A stretch of DNA of 64,000 nt from an uncultured Opitutia bacterium (GCA_945957395.1 CAMFKE010000001.1:124001-188000), one strand, 5' to 3'; positions 27,252 to 36,878 are shown, counted from the first letter of the stretch. Translations and numbers: made by a program. Notes: generated by a model not told the origin, from the letters alone.

Positions 27252-28943
27252 TCAGCTGGCCGCCTCTTGCCGCCGGTTTGTCAGGCGGCGGCGAAGCAGG
27301 GCGAAGGCGAAGAGGGCGGCGCCGACGGCGACGAGCCTGTCGCCATAAACCACATACGGGGTGGGCTTGCGCGATTCCGCCGGGGTGCCGCGCACCTCGA
27401 ATCGTCCGGCGCCGCGGAAGTAGATGGAGCCGGCGGCGTTGAGCACGGGCTCGCCGCGCCCGAGCGGCGACATCGCGCCGCTCCATCCGGCGTTGCCGCA
27501 GCGCACCACGGGAAGCCCGGTGGACGCCGCGAGCACGGCGCACGCGGCGGCGTGCTGATAGGCGCCCGCCTCGCGTCCGTACCAGGCGTCGTTGGTCACC
27601 ACCAGCAGGGCGTCCGCGCCGCGCGCGGCCATGTCGCGCGCGAGTTCGGGGAAAATGTCCTCGTAGCACACGAGGCCGCCGAGCCTGAGGGTGCGGCCGT
27701 CGCGCAGGGTGACGGCGAGCGGCTCGTCGTTGGCGCCGCGCAGGCTGTCCTCTTGGATGGGGACGACCTTGCGCAGCGGCAGGATGTCGGCGAACGGCAC
27801 ATATTCGCCGAACGGCACCAGGTGGCGCTTGGCGTAGAACTCGGGCTGCACGCCGGAGTCCGGGGTGACTTGGAAGATGCCGTTGTAGTAGCCTTTGTCG
27901 CCCGCCTTCACCGCGCCCACGAGCAGGGTGGTGTCCACCTCGCCGGCGAGGGTGGCGAGAAACTCGTCGTAATCGGGGCGCCCGAGGCGGAAGGGCAGCG
28001 CCGCCTCCGGCCACACGATGAGGTCGGGTGGCGGCGTGTCGCCCTTGGCGGGAATCGCGGCGCCGTCCTCCCAGACCGGGTTGCGGGGGGTGAGTCGCGC
28101 GGCGGCGCGCGTGGCGTCGCGCACCACGCGGGCGTTTTTCGCGGCGTCGTTCGGGTTCCACTTCGCGTTGGGGTCGAAGTCGGTCTGCACGGCGGCCGCC
28201 GTGAAGAGCACCTCGTCGGTGGCGCGGCGGGAGGTCGCCTCGCGCAGGAAGAGGAATAGGCTGAGCAGGATGGGGGCGAGACCGAGGTAGAACTCGACGC
28301 ACACGCGCATGCCCGACCACGGGGTGATGGGCATGCCTGTGCGCGAGACCGACTCCTCGTTGCGCTCGGTGAGCCGGCGCGCGTAGCGGGCGAGACCGAG
28401 GTTGAACAGCACGATGGCGAAGCCCGGGCCGGCGGGCCCCGCGTAGGCGCACAGCGAGAGCATGGGCGTGACCTGCCACTGGGTGGCGGCCAGCGGCATC
28501 CACGGGCATCCGGTGAACAGTCGGCCCTTCAGCCACTCCAGGGCCACCCAGAGCCCGGCGAGGGCGAGCATGTCGAGCATGCGCGAGGCCGTGCCGCGCG
28601 CGGATTCGCCTGGGAGCAGCCGGCGGGCGGCGAGCGCCCACAGCGTGGGGAACAGCGCGAAATACGCGGTGAGCAGGGTGAGTCCGAGATATCCGAGCGG
28701 AGGATACACATGGCGCAGCCACACCATGGACGCCATCTGCGCCACCCACATGGCGACGAAGGTCGTCCACGCGAAGCGTTTCCAGGACGGTGCGGCGCCG
28801 GCCCACAGGGCGAGGGGCATGAGCCCGACCCAGGCGGCCCAGTAGGCGCCGACGGGCAGGGTCGCCACGACGAGGGCGGCGGTGGTCGGCGCGAGGGCGA
28901 GGAGCGCGGCGCGGCGGCTGTCTGCCGGGGGGAGCGGAAGCAT
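27252..28943 (-). CDS. lnt: Apolipoprotein N-acyltransferase
   Basis: A 563-residue inner-membrane enzyme adding the third acyl chain to lipoproteins. An N-terminal half of about six to seven membrane segments precedes a periplasmic nitrilase-like domain. The catalytic triad is visible as Glu313 (VWPEAALPF), Lys372 (YAKRHLVPFGEYVPF) and Cys426 (LVCYEDIFPEL). A final C-terminal hydrophobic segment closes the protein. The window encodes several lipoproteins with clear lipoboxes that would be substrates. The start is the ATG at 28943. Confidence 0.95.
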   Translation of the reverse strand: MLPLPPADSRRAALLALAPTTAALVVATLPVGAYWAAWVGLMPLALWAGAAPSWKRFAWTTFVAMWVAQMASMVWLRHVYPPLGYLGLTLLTAYFALFPTLWALAARRLLPGESARGTASRMLDMLALAGLWVALEWLKGRLFTGCPWMPLAATQWQVTPMLSLCAYAGPAGPGFAIVLFNLGLARYARRLTERNEESVSRTGMPITPWSGMRVCVEFYLGLAPILLSLFLFLREATSRRATDEVLFTAAAVQTDFDPNAKWNPNDAAKNARVVRDATRAAARLTPRNPVWEDGAAIPAKGDTPPPDLIVWPEAALPFRLGRPDYDEFLATLAGEVDTTLLVGAVKAGDKGYYNGIFQVTPDSGVQPEFYAKRHLVPFGEYVPFADILPLRKVVPIQEDSLRGANDEPLAVTLRDGRTLRLGGLVCYEDIFPELARDMAARGADALLVVTNDAWYGREAGAYQHAAACAVLAASTGLPVVRCGNAGWSGAMSPLGRGEPVLNAAGSIYFRGAGRFEVRGTPAESRKPTPYVVYGDRLVAVGAALFAFALLRRRLTNRRQEAAS

Positions 28944-29009
28944 GGCGGCGGGGTTACGCGCGGCGCGGCAAAAGGCGACAGGGAAGTGGGCGCGGCGCCC
29001 CGCCTCGGC

Positions 29010-30347
29010 TCAGGCGCCGTGGCACTGCTTGAACTTCCTGCCGGAGCCGCACGGGCACGGGTCGTTGCGTCCCGGCGGGCGCGGCGGGATGTCGAGCGAG
29101 GCGGGCGTGACGGGCAGGTTGTCGCGGTAGAGTCGCATGATCTCGGCCGGTGCGCGCTCGCGGCGGAGGAGTTCCGCCATGACTTTCATGGGCTTGTCCA
29201 CATGCGCGAAGAAGTGCTTGTAGGACGGGCACAGGTAGTTGAGGCCCGGCTCGCCGTCGTCGGTGGTCATGAAGCGGTGCTTGGGGCATTCGCCGTGGCA
29301 GGCGAATTCCACCGGGCAGCGCCGGCACTGGGCGGGCAGCGTGGTCTGCTTCTTGGCGCCGAATTCGCGCTGGGCGGGGTCGGCGACCATGTCGCCCAGC
29401 GAGCGGTTCATGATGTTGCCGAGCTTCCAGCGCGGGTAGACATAATGGTCGCACGAGTACAGGTCGCCGTTGAACTCCAGCGCGAGGCCGTCGCCGCAGG
29501 TTTTGCGGAAGACGCACAGCGGGGGCTCCACGCCGACCCAGGAGGCCAGGGCGGTGTCGAACATCTGCACAAACACGCGTCCGACATCGCGGCGCACCCA
29601 TTCGTCGAAGATGACCGAGAGGAATTTGCCGTATTCGGCTGCGGGAACGCTCCACTTCGTCATGCGCACCTCGCCGGCGGCAGCGCCGTGTTCCGGCGGC
29701 GCGGACAGGGGGATGGGCAGCGACGAGTCGGTGTTCGCGCGCTCGACGATGGGGATGAACTGGATGTATCCGGAGCCGATTTCGCGCAGGAACCGGTACA
29801 CGCGCAGCGGCTCTTTTACGGTCAGGTCGTTCACCACGGAGAGCGTGTTGAAATCCACCTTGTGCTTCTTGAGCAGCGCGAGCCCCGCCATGACCTGCTC
29901 GAAGGAGCCGCGTCCGCCCTTGGTGGGCCGGTAGGCGTCGTGGAGATCCCGGGGGCCGTCGATGGAGAGGCCGATGAGGTATTTGTGCTCGGCGAAGAAG
30001 GCGCACCAGGCGTCGTCGAGTCGCGTGCCGTTGGTCTGGAGCGAGTTCTCGATGGTCTTGCCGCAGGCGTATTTGGCCTGGAAGTCGGCGATGCGCCGGA
30101 AGTAGTCGAGGCCGAGGAGAGTGGGTTCGCCGCCGTGCCAGAGGAATTGGACGACGGGGCCGGGCTGGGTTGCGATATAATCGCGGATGAAGCGTTCGAG
30201 CACCTCGTCGCTCATGCGGTGAGGCGTGGCGCCGGGGTAGAGCTTCTCCTTTTCCAGGTAGTAGCAGTAGGTGCAGTCCAGGTTGCAGATGGAGCCGGTG
30301 GGCTTGGCCATCACATGGAATGCCTTGGGCAGGGAGGGAGCGCTCAT
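29010..30347 (-). CDS. Anaerobic sulfatase-maturase-type radical SAM/SPASM enzyme with SEC-C tail
   Basis: A 445-residue radical SAM protein. The SAM cluster motif CNLDCTYCYY (Cys21, 25, 28) and FLWHGGEPTLLG are typical of anSME, and the SPASM Cys set follows in CVFRKTCGDG, SCDHYVYP and CRRCPVEFACHGECPKH. anSMEs convert a Cys or Ser of sulfatases to formylglycine. The last 20 residues (GRNDPCPCGSGRKFKQCHG) are a SEC-C zinc motif, as at the end of SecA. No sulfatase gene is in the window. The start is the ATG at 30347, with an alternative Met at 30365. Confidence 0.88.
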   Translation of the reverse strand: MSAPSLPKAFHVMAKPTGSICNLDCTYCYYLEKEKLYPGATPHRMSDEVLERFIRDYIATQPGPVVQFLWHGGEPTLLGLDYFRRIADFQAKYACGKTIENSLQTNGTRLDDAWCAFFAEHKYLIGLSIDGPRDLHDAYRPTKGGRGSFEQVMAGLALLKKHKVDFNTLSVVNDLTVKEPLRVYRFLREIGSGYIQFIPIVERANTDSSLPIPLSAPPEHGAAAGEVRMTKWSVPAAEYGKFLSVIFDEWVRRDVGRVFVQMFDTALASWVGVEPPLCVFRKTCGDGLALEFNGDLYSCDHYVYPRWKLGNIMNRSLGDMVADPAQREFGAKKQTTLPAQCRRCPVEFACHGECPKHRFMTTDDGEPGLNYLCPSYKHFFAHVDKPMKVMAELLRRERAPAEIMRLYRDNLPVTPASLDIPPRPPGRNDPCPCGSGRKFKQCHGA

Positions 30348-30383
30348 CGGTTCAGGCGGAAACACCTCCGCAGGGGGGAAGTT

Positions 30384-30418
30384 TCAAAAAAAGAGCCTCC
30401 GCGAATACGGAGGCTCGC
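30384..30418 (-). terminator. Terminator of panD
   Basis: On the minus strand the 9-bp stem GAGCCTCCG/CGGAGGCTC is followed by TTTTTTT, about 70 nt past the panD stop. Confidence 0.85.
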
Positions 30419-30488
30419 TCCCGGCGGTGCCGGACGGATCGGAGGGGGCGGTCCGTGGCGTGTAACGCCGGGACTGCCGACGGGCATG

Positions 30489-30920
30489 CTAGCCGCCGGA
30501 GGGCAGGCGTTCGCCGTCGTGCTTGAAGCCCGGGAGCAGCGGGGCGGCTTCCGGCGCCATGTTGTTCAGGCGGATGATGCGGTTGTTGCGCTCGCCGAGC
30601 ACGACCACGCGGGGTTCGGCCTTCATGGCCTCGGCCTCCTCGGCCCAGGTGAAGGACATGATCACCAGCAGGTCGCCGGGGGCGCCCAGGTGGGCCGTGG
30701 CGCCGTTGAGCGAGAAGATGCGCGAGCCGGCGGGAGCCGGGATGGCGTAGGTCTCGAAACGGTGTCCGTTGGAGATGTTGCTCACCAGGATCTTTTCATA
30801 CGGCAGCATGCGCACCAGGCGCATGAGCTCGATGTCGATGGCGAGGCTGCCCTCGTAGTGAAGCTTCGCGTCGGTGACTTCGGCGCGCAGCATTTTGGAG
30901 CGCAATATGTTGACTTGCAT
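30489..30920 (-). CDS. panD: Aspartate 1-decarboxylase precursor
   Basis: A 143-residue pyruvoyl enzyme making beta-alanine for pantothenate. The start [20 protein letters not shown] and the self-cleavage site Gly24-Ser25 in HYEGSLAID are exact family features, with IVERYEV-type [11 protein letters not shown] and the ISLNGAA-equivalent [15 protein letters not shown] following. It is a little longer than the 126-residue E. coli enzyme at the C-terminus. The ATG at 30920 is fixed by the conserved N-terminus. It is divergent from lpxK. Confidence 0.95.
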   Translation of the reverse strand: MQVNILRSKMLRAEVTDAKLHYEGSLAIDIELMRLVRMLPYEKILVSNISNGHRFETYAIPAPAGSRIFSLNGATAHLGAPGDLLVIMSFTWAEEAEAMKAEPRVVVLGERNNRIIRLNNMAPEAAPLLPGFKHDGERLPSGG

Positions 30921-31014
30921 GGGCGCTTGGCGTTTCGGGAAGTCGCCTTTCATGCCCTCGCCGCACGGGGGCGTCAACCCGTTTCACCGGACATTCACAA
31001 AGCCGCCCGAGCGC

Positions 31015-32235
31015 ATGTACGCCCACCTTCTGCACCTCGTGCGCACGCGCGTCGAACGCTTCGCCCAATTCACGGCCGATGTGATTTATGACAGGGCGGA
31101 GGGGCCCGCCGCGGCGGTCTATGGAGCGGTGCTCAAGGCGCTCTCCTACGTTTTCGCGGCCATCGTGAAGCTGCGGTTTTTCCTGTATGACAACCGGCTT
31201 TTCCGCGACACGCCGCTGGGCTGCAAGGTGGTGGTGGTGGGCAATCTGACGGTGGGCGGCACGGGCAAGACCCCCGTGGTGGAGAAAATGGCCCGCAGCC
31301 TGGCGAAGCGCGGGCGCAAGGTCGCCATCCTTTCGCGCGGGTACAAGTCGAAGAGCGATTCGTTGCCGCGCAAGTTCCGCCGGTGGCTCACGCAGGGGGA
31401 CAAGCCCGAGCCCACCGTGGTGTCCGACGGACGCCGCGTGCTCGTGCCGTGCGACATCGCCGGCGACGAGCCGTACATGCTGGCGCGCAATCTGCTGCCG
31501 GAAGGCGTGGTGGTGGTGGTGAACCGCGACCGCGTGGAGGCCGGCGCCTACGCGGTGCGCAAGTTCGGCGTGGACACCATCATCCTCGACGACGGCCTCC
31601 AGTACCTGCCGCTGCGCGGCCAGATCAACCTGCTGCTGGTCGACAAGAACAACCCCTTCGGCAACCGTCGGCTGCTGCCGCGCGGCATCCTGCGCGAGCC
31701 CGTGGAGCACCTGCGCCGCGGCAGCTACATCTTCATCACCAAATCCGACGGCAAGCCCGACCCCGCGCTGCGCGCCGAGATCGAGCGGCACAAGCGCCCG
31801 GAGGCGGGCGTCATCGAGTGCGCGCATCGGCCGAAGTGTCTGCGCTCGACCGACCATGCGAGCGAGTTTCCGCTCGAGCATCTGCGCGGCCGGCGCATCG
31901 CCGCGTTCTCCGGCATCGCCACGCCGGAGCGTTTCGAGGCCTTCCTGCGCGACCACGGGGCGCAGATTGTGTACAACCGGCGCTTCCTCGACCACCACTG
32001 GTTCGATGCGGAGGACATCGACGAGGTGCTCGACGGCGCGGTGGGCGCGGGGGCCGAGCTGGTGCTCACGACGGAGAAGGACGCCGTGCGTCTGCCCGAC
32101 GAACTGAAGACGGCGATTCCGCTGCTCTACCTTCGACTGGAGGTCGAGATTCTCGACGCGCACGACACCTTCGAGGAGGCGGTCGGCCGCATGGTGTTCG
32201 ACTCGGGCGACATCACCGGCACGGTGGTGCGCTGA
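31015..32235 (+). CDS. lpxK: Tetraacyldisaccharide 4'-kinase
   Basis: A 406-residue lipid A kinase adding the 4'-phosphate at the inner membrane. The Walker A loop lies in VVVGNLTVGGTGKTP near residue 81, followed by AILSRGYKSKS, DDGLQYLPL (the Walker B-like catalytic Asp) and GNRRLLPRG. The C-terminal FSGIATPERF and LTTEKDAVR are typical. The N-terminus is about 30 residues longer than usual, with an amphipathic segment. It implies lipid A in the outer membrane. It is convergent with the OlsF-like gene. Confidence 0.94.
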   Translation: MYAHLLHLVRTRVERFAQFTADVIYDRAEGPAAAVYGAVLKALSYVFAAIVKLRFFLYDNRLFRDTPLGCKVVVVGNLTVGGTGKTPVVEKMARSLAKRGRKVAILSRGYKSKSDSLPRKFRRWLTQGDKPEPTVVSDGRRVLVPCDIAGDEPYMLARNLLPEGVVVVVNRDRVEAGAYAVRKFGVDTIILDDGLQYLPLRGQINLLLVDKNNPFGNRRLLPRGILREPVEHLRRGSYIFITKSDGKPDPALRAEIERHKRPEAGVIECAHRPKCLRSTDHASEFPLEHLRGRRIAAFSGIATPERFEAFLRDHGAQIVYNRRFLDHHWFDAEDIDEVLDGAVGAGAELVLTTEKDAVRLPDELKTAIPLLYLRLEVEILDAHDTFEEAVGRMVFDSGDITGTVVR

Positions 32236-32270
32236 GGCTTTTTCAAAGGCCCTCGCGACCGCGGCGCGGA

Positions 32271-34097
32271 TCAGGAGCGCATGTCGGCGGGCAGGGGGAG
32301 CTTGTGGTATTCGCAGAAGGTGCGGTAGCCGTCGTCCCCCATGAGGTTTCGGATGAACTTGGGGTCGGCCTGCGTGAGGTCCACGAGCACGAGACCGTCC
32401 AGGCAGTCGCCGAAGTCCGGGTCGATGTTGAACGAGATCATGCGGCCGTTGAGCTTCAGGTAGTGCTTGAGCAGCACGGGCACCGGCTTGCGGTCATGCT
32501 CCAGTTCGGAGACGAGGGTGGAGACCTGCTCGATGTCGGCCACGGAGCGGATGAGCGCCGCCAGTTCGTCCGACTTGAGCGAGACGCGCCGCGGCGGGTT
32601 CTTGGCGCGAACCAGGCCGGTGAGCTCGCCTGCGACGCGGTGGCTCTTGAGGTAGGCCAGGATGAGGTCGCGTGAGACGCGCGAATACTCCGGGTTGATG
32701 CTCACGGGGCCGTAGAGCGTCTTGTACTGCGGATGAAGGGCGCAGAAGCGCGTGATGGCGCGCCACAGCAGCGGCATGCACTGGGGCTTGCGCTGGTACT
32801 CCTTGCGGATGAAGGAGCGTCCCATCTCCAGCGCCGGGCTGAGCTTGCGGAAGAAGTTTCTGCGGAAGTGGAAAAGGGTGGAGGTGTAGAGCCCCTTGCG
32901 GCCGCGGGCGGCGAGGATGGTGTCGGTGCACCCCATGCGGTAGGCGCCGGCGATGGCGTTCTCCTTGGTGTCCCAGAGCAGCAGGTGCTCGTACCAGGCG
33001 TCATAGTCGTCGAGGTCGCAGGCCTTGCCGGTGCCTTCGGAGACCTCGCGGAAGGTGGTTTCCCGGAGTCTGCCGATCTCGCGCAGGGTGTGAGGGAGTG
33101 CCTCGCCGTGGAAGACATAGGCGCGCATGTTGCCGGACTCGGCCAGCATGGCCTCGGGCGGAAGGCTCTCGAGCTCGGCCTGGAGCAGCTTCGGCGACAC
33201 CGGCGGGACGATGGGCTCGAGCGCGCGATCGGGCTTGGCCGGCTGAGGCTCGCCGCGGGTATCGGATTTCTTCGCGAGCAGGTAGGTGTTGAGTCGAAGG
33301 TATTCGGTGAGGGCCTCGTCGTCCTCGAACTCAGTCAGCTTGCGGAACGGGATGGGGGAGCCGACGCGCAGGCGCACGAAGGATCCGCGCTTGTTCATGA
33401 ATTCGCGGATGAGCAGGGCGGTGCGCGCCTTGGGCGAAATCAGGCCGGCGGCCTGGAACAGGGCGCTGTTGCGGCCTTCGAAGTAGATGGGAAGCACGGT
33501 GGCCTTGCTTTGGCGGACCATGCGGCCGATGTGCGGGCTCCACTTCGGGTCGGACACCTCGCGGCGCGACAGGCTGAGGCTGGAGACCTCGCCGGAGGGG
33601 AAGGTGGCGAGGCATCCGCCGGACTCGAGGTGGCGCACCGCCTCCTTCATGCTGCGCACATTGTCGCGCGCGGCCTGCGTGCCGCCGAAGGGGTTGACCG
33701 GGATGAGCCAGGGGCGGATGCCTTCGAAGTGGCCCAGCAGCGAGTTGGCGAGAAGGCGCATGTCCGGGCGCCGACGCGACAGCAGGTCGCCGAGGATGAC
33801 GCCGTCGAGGCCGCCGAAGGGGTGGTTGGCCACCACGAAAAGCGGGCCGTCGGCCGGGATTTTCGCCAGATCCTCGTCGGCCACGGCGTAGTCCACATCC
33901 ATGATGCGCAGCGTGGTGGCGAAAAAGTCGTCGCGTCGCCGGTCGCCCAGCAGGCGGCGGTAACCGGCGTTGAGAGCCTTGACGCCCATGAACTTCTCCA
34001 GCGGTCCGGCGATGAGCCCGTAGGCGCCGCGCGCGACGGGATTGCCGATCGCCTTGCGAAAATCAACGAGACGGAACTTGGACGGGAGCTGGCTCAT
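32271..34097 (-). CDS. Bifunctional acyltransferase, OlsF-like ornithine lipid synthase
   Basis: A 608-residue fusion. The N-terminal half (about 60-290) is a PlsC-type acyltransferase of the hemolysin group, with NHPFGGLDG at residues 91-99, FPSGEVSS and PIYFEGRNSALF. The C-terminal half (about 340-560) is an OlsB-like GNAT domain (RLRETTFREVSEGTG, then FIRKEYQRKPQCMPLLWRAI). That order is known in OlsF, where the C-terminal part N-acylates ornithine and the N-terminal part O-acylates the product. The start is the ATG at 34097. Ornithine lipids are phosphorus-free membrane lipids; a Pi transporter occurs in the window but not nearby. Confidence 0.85.
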   Translation of the reverse strand: MSQLPSKFRLVDFRKAIGNPVARGAYGLIAGPLEKFMGVKALNAGYRRLLGDRRRDDFFATTLRIMDVDYAVADEDLAKIPADGPLFVVANHPFGGLDGVILGDLLSRRRPDMRLLANSLLGHFEGIRPWLIPVNPFGGTQAARDNVRSMKEAVRHLESGGCLATFPSGEVSSLSLSRREVSDPKWSPHIGRMVRQSKATVLPIYFEGRNSALFQAAGLISPKARTALLIREFMNKRGSFVRLRVGSPIPFRKLTEFEDDEALTEYLRLNTYLLAKKSDTRGEPQPAKPDRALEPIVPPVSPKLLQAELESLPPEAMLAESGNMRAYVFHGEALPHTLREIGRLRETTFREVSEGTGKACDLDDYDAWYEHLLLWDTKENAIAGAYRMGCTDTILAARGRKGLYTSTLFHFRRNFFRKLSPALEMGRSFIRKEYQRKPQCMPLLWRAITRFCALHPQYKTLYGPVSINPEYSRVSRDLILAYLKSHRVAGELTGLVRAKNPPRRVSLKSDELAALIRSVADIEQVSTLVSELEHDRKPVPVLLKHYLKLNGRMISFNIDPDFGDCLDGLVLVDLTQADPKFIRNLMGDDGYRTFCEYHKLPLPADMRS

Positions 34098-34400
34098 GCC
34101 TTCGAAAGTGCCGGGGAAACTTGCGCCGCCGGTTCCTGTCGCAACGGGAAAGTGTCGGCGGAGAACGCATACGCCGGCGGGGCGCTTTCCTGTGCGCGGC
34201 GGGCGGTGTGCGCCGCGTCGGACCGCACGCGCGGCCAGTTTTGTTTGTAATCGCCAGCCCGTGCCGCAAGCGCCACGAGGCGAGCGGGTTGCGTGTTTTC
34301 TGTCCGCGTGAAAAGGCCCGCGTTCGGCGAGTCTTGTCGGGACGCTCCTTGAATGTTTCACCCGGGTCCGTTTTATGGGCCCGTCTGTTTTTTTCATCCC
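34098..34400. other. 303-nt divergent intergenic region
   Basis: It lies between the divergent OlsF-like and coiled-coil genes. It must hold both promoters, but I see no convincing -35/-10 pair. A pyrimidine tract (CTGTTTTTTTCATCCC) precedes the start at 34401 in place of a Shine-Dalgarno. No gene is supported. Confidence 0.4.
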
Positions 34401-35135
34401 ATGAAAATCAACACTGAGCGGACGGTTGTATATTCGGTCGCCTTCGGCCTTCTGGCCGCCGGGGCGTACCTTGCGCAGCGTGAGGTTTCCTCCGCGCGTC
34501 GCATCGCGGAGGAGGCGCGTTCGGCGCTGGAATCCGGCAGGGCCGAATCCGCGGCCAGCGTGGCGAAAGCCGAGGCTCGGGCTCAGGCCGCTCAGACGAA
34601 GCTCGCCGAGGGCCTGGCGTCCGCGTCTCGCCAGGTGGACCTCGCTCAGTCGGAGGGCGCCGAGGCCCGGATGGAGGCGCGTGTGGCGCGTGAGGAACTG
34701 GATTCGTTCAGGCGGGTGGCCGCCGCGCGCGTCGCGGACTTCGAGCGTCGGCTGGAGGCCGCCTCGGCGAAACTGGCCGAGGTGCGCGCCGCTCATGCCG
34801 AGGAGCTTTCCGGCGTGCGCTACCGGGCGTCGCTCGATGTGGCGAGTGCGCGCGACCGCGCGCGCTGGGCCGAGACGCAGCAGGCGGAGGCGACCCGCGC
34901 CGCCGATCTCGCCCGGGAAAGCGCCTCGACGGCGGAGGCCCGCGCGGCGCAAGCGGCGAGCGAAGCGCGGGCCGCCCGGCTCGCGCAGGATGACGCCGCC
35001 GAGCGGTTGCGTCAGGTCGAGTGTCAGCTGAACAGCCGGCCGGTTTGCCCGCCCCCTCCCTGCGTCCCGCCGGTGCGTCCCTTGCCGAACCCTGCGGAGC
35101 CCACGGTGGCGCCGAAGCGGCTCCGCCGCGATTAG
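34401..35135 (+). CDS. Membrane-anchored coiled-coil protein
   Basis: A 244-residue protein with no recognised family. One N-terminal hydrophobic segment (TVVYSVAFGLLAAGAYLA) is followed by about 170 residues of Ala/Glu/Arg-rich heptad sequence predicting a long coiled coil, then a Pro/Cys-rich tail (RPVCPPPPCVPPVRPLP). Single-pass membrane tethering of an extended rod is likely; the role is unknown. The ATG at 34401 is preferred over 34353 because it places the charged MKINTER before the membrane segment. Confidence 0.7.
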   Translation: MKINTERTVVYSVAFGLLAAGAYLAQREVSSARRIAEEARSALESGRAESAASVAKAEARAQAAQTKLAEGLASASRQVDLAQSEGAEARMEARVAREELDSFRRVAAARVADFERRLEAASAKLAEVRAAHAEELSGVRYRASLDVASARDRARWAETQQAEATRAADLARESASTAEARAAQAASEARAARLAQDDAAERLRQVECQLNSRPVCPPPPCVPPVRPLPNPAEPTVAPKRLRRD

Positions 35136-35155
35136 TGGCGCAGCGCCGAAGCCAT

Positions 35156-35192
35156 AAAAAGAGCCGCCGGGGGAACTCGGCGGCTCTTTGTT
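35156..35192. terminator. Bidirectional terminator
   Basis: GAGCCGCCG/CGGCGGCTC forms a 9-bp stem with A/T runs on both sides, between the convergent coiled-coil gene and the GH20 gene. Confidence 0.88.
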
Positions 35193-35243
35193 TTGGGGCG
35201 GCGACGCGTCGATGCGCGGGGCCGTTCCGTGAATTCCCGTACC

Positions 35244-36878
35244 TTACTTTTGAGGGTTTGCCGGGGTGCCGTCGGCCTTGCGGTAGTTCACCTTTTGCGC
35301 GTCCAGTCGGGGCTCGTGGCGCGCGAGTCGGGCGGAAAACTCCGCGAAGTCCTTGCCGGATTTTGGTGACCAGGCGACTTCGGCGAGGGCGATGGCGCGG
35401 GGGAAGGCCATGTATTCCCATTTGGCTTGGTCAAAGAGGTACTCGCTCCACAGGTTGCCCTGCACGCCGATCACCTTGCGCTCCTGCTCCGGGGTGAGGC
35501 CGCCGGGGACGGGCTCCATCGAGTAGACTTTTTCCAACGGGAGGTGGCCGCCGATGGCTTCGTAGAAGGGGGCCTTGGGGTGCGCGCCCTGTCCGTAGTC
35601 GAAGTAGCAATGCGAGGTGGGCGTCATCACCACCTCGTTGCCCTGTTTCACGGCATGGGTCGCCCAGTCCCAGCTGCGCCAGACCATCATGGTGGCGGTG
35701 GGCGAGAGCCCGCCTTCCTGAATCTCGTCCCAGCCAATGAGTTTTTTGCCGTGGGCGTTGATCATCTTCTCCACGCGCCCGATGAACCAGCTCTGCAGCC
35801 TGTGCGCATCGGGCCTGCCCTTGGCGTCGACGAGTCCTTTCTCAAGCATCAGCTTCCGGGCGAAGGGCGACTTGTTCCATTGGTCCTTGGGGCACTCGTC
35901 GCCGCCGATGTGGATGTAGGGGGATTCGGGGAACAGCTCGGCGACCTCGTCGATCACATCCTTGAGGAAATCGAAGGTGCTTTCCTTGGGAGAGAAAACA
36001 TAGTCTTCGACGCCCCAACGCGTGCGCACTCGCGGCTTAAAACCGGGCAGGTCGTCGTTGCCCAGTCCGGGGTAGGCGGCGATCGCCGCCGCGGCGTGGC
36101 CGGGCAGCTCGATTTCCGGGACGACGGTGATGTGCCGGGCCTTCGCGTAGGCGACGACCTCCTTGATTTGGGCCTGCGTGTAGAAATGCGGCCCGTAGGG
36201 CTTGCCGTCGCCCTGGTCGCGGTTGCCAATCACCGGCGACTCGGCGCGCACGGAGCCCACCTCGGTCAGCTTCGGGTATTTGCGGATTTCTATGCGCCAA
36301 CCCTGGTCCTCGGTGAGGTGCCAGTGCAGCGTGTTCAGCTTGTGCTGCGCCATCAGGTCGATGATGCGCTTCATTTCCGGCACGGTGACGAAGTGCCGGC
36401 ACGGGTCCACCATGAGCCCGCGCCATTTGAACCTCGGGGCGTCCTTGGTTTTCAAGGACGGCACCGCGGGTTTTCCCGCCGTGTCCCGCACGACAGACTG
36501 CAGGAGCGTCTGCGCCCCGTAGAAGGCGCCGGCGGCGTCGCCCGCGGCCAGCGTGATGCCCTCCGGCGTGACGGAGAGCGCATACGCCTCGCTGCCGAGC
36601 GACTTGTCGTGCGTGATGACGAGCGCGTCCTGCGGAGAAGATGCCGGCGTGATGCCGGCGGGCAGTCCGGCCTTCAGCGCGAGGAGGGCGGAGTCGAAGG
36701 TGCCGGCGGGGGCGTGTACCTTGAGCGGTGTCGAAAGGTCGAAGCCTTGGGCTCCCTTGATTTCGAGTGTCGCCGGGCGCGGGAGCACGGCGGGTGTTTC
36801 GGTGATGTCGGCGGAGGGGGCGGCCTGGGCGGCGACGGGCGCGAGCGCCAGCGCGGAGAGTAGAAGGGCGGATTTCAT
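35244..36878 (-). CDS. Beta-N-acetylhexosaminidase (GH20), secreted
   Basis: A 544-residue glycoside hydrolase. The signal peptide MKSALLLSALALAPVAAQA is cleaved before APSA. A GH20b-like N-domain precedes the catalytic barrel, with GLMVDPCRHFVTVPEMKR, NTLHWHLTEDQGWRIEI, and the catalytic pair Asp327-Glu328 in HIGGDECPK, then WDEIQEGG. It releases terminal GlcNAc/GalNAc from chitin fragments, peptidoglycan or glycoproteins in the periplasm or outside. The start is the ATG at 36878. It is followed by an mnmM-like gene and malQ on the same strand. Confidence 0.95.
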   Translation of the reverse strand: MKSALLLSALALAPVAAQAAPSADITETPAVLPRPATLEIKGAQGFDLSTPLKVHAPAGTFDSALLALKAGLPAGITPASSPQDALVITHDKSLGSEAYALSVTPEGITLAAGDAAGAFYGAQTLLQSVVRDTAGKPAVPSLKTKDAPRFKWRGLMVDPCRHFVTVPEMKRIIDLMAQHKLNTLHWHLTEDQGWRIEIRKYPKLTEVGSVRAESPVIGNRDQGDGKPYGPHFYTQAQIKEVVAYAKARHITVVPEIELPGHAAAAIAAYPGLGNDDLPGFKPRVRTRWGVEDYVFSPKESTFDFLKDVIDEVAELFPESPYIHIGGDECPKDQWNKSPFARKLMLEKGLVDAKGRPDAHRLQSWFIGRVEKMINAHGKKLIGWDEIQEGGLSPTATMMVWRSWDWATHAVKQGNEVVMTPTSHCYFDYGQGAHPKAPFYEAIGGHLPLEKVYSMEPVPGGLTPEQERKVIGVQGNLWSEYLFDQAKWEYMAFPRAIALAEVAWSPKSGKDFAEFSARLARHEPRLDAQKVNYRKADGTPANPQK

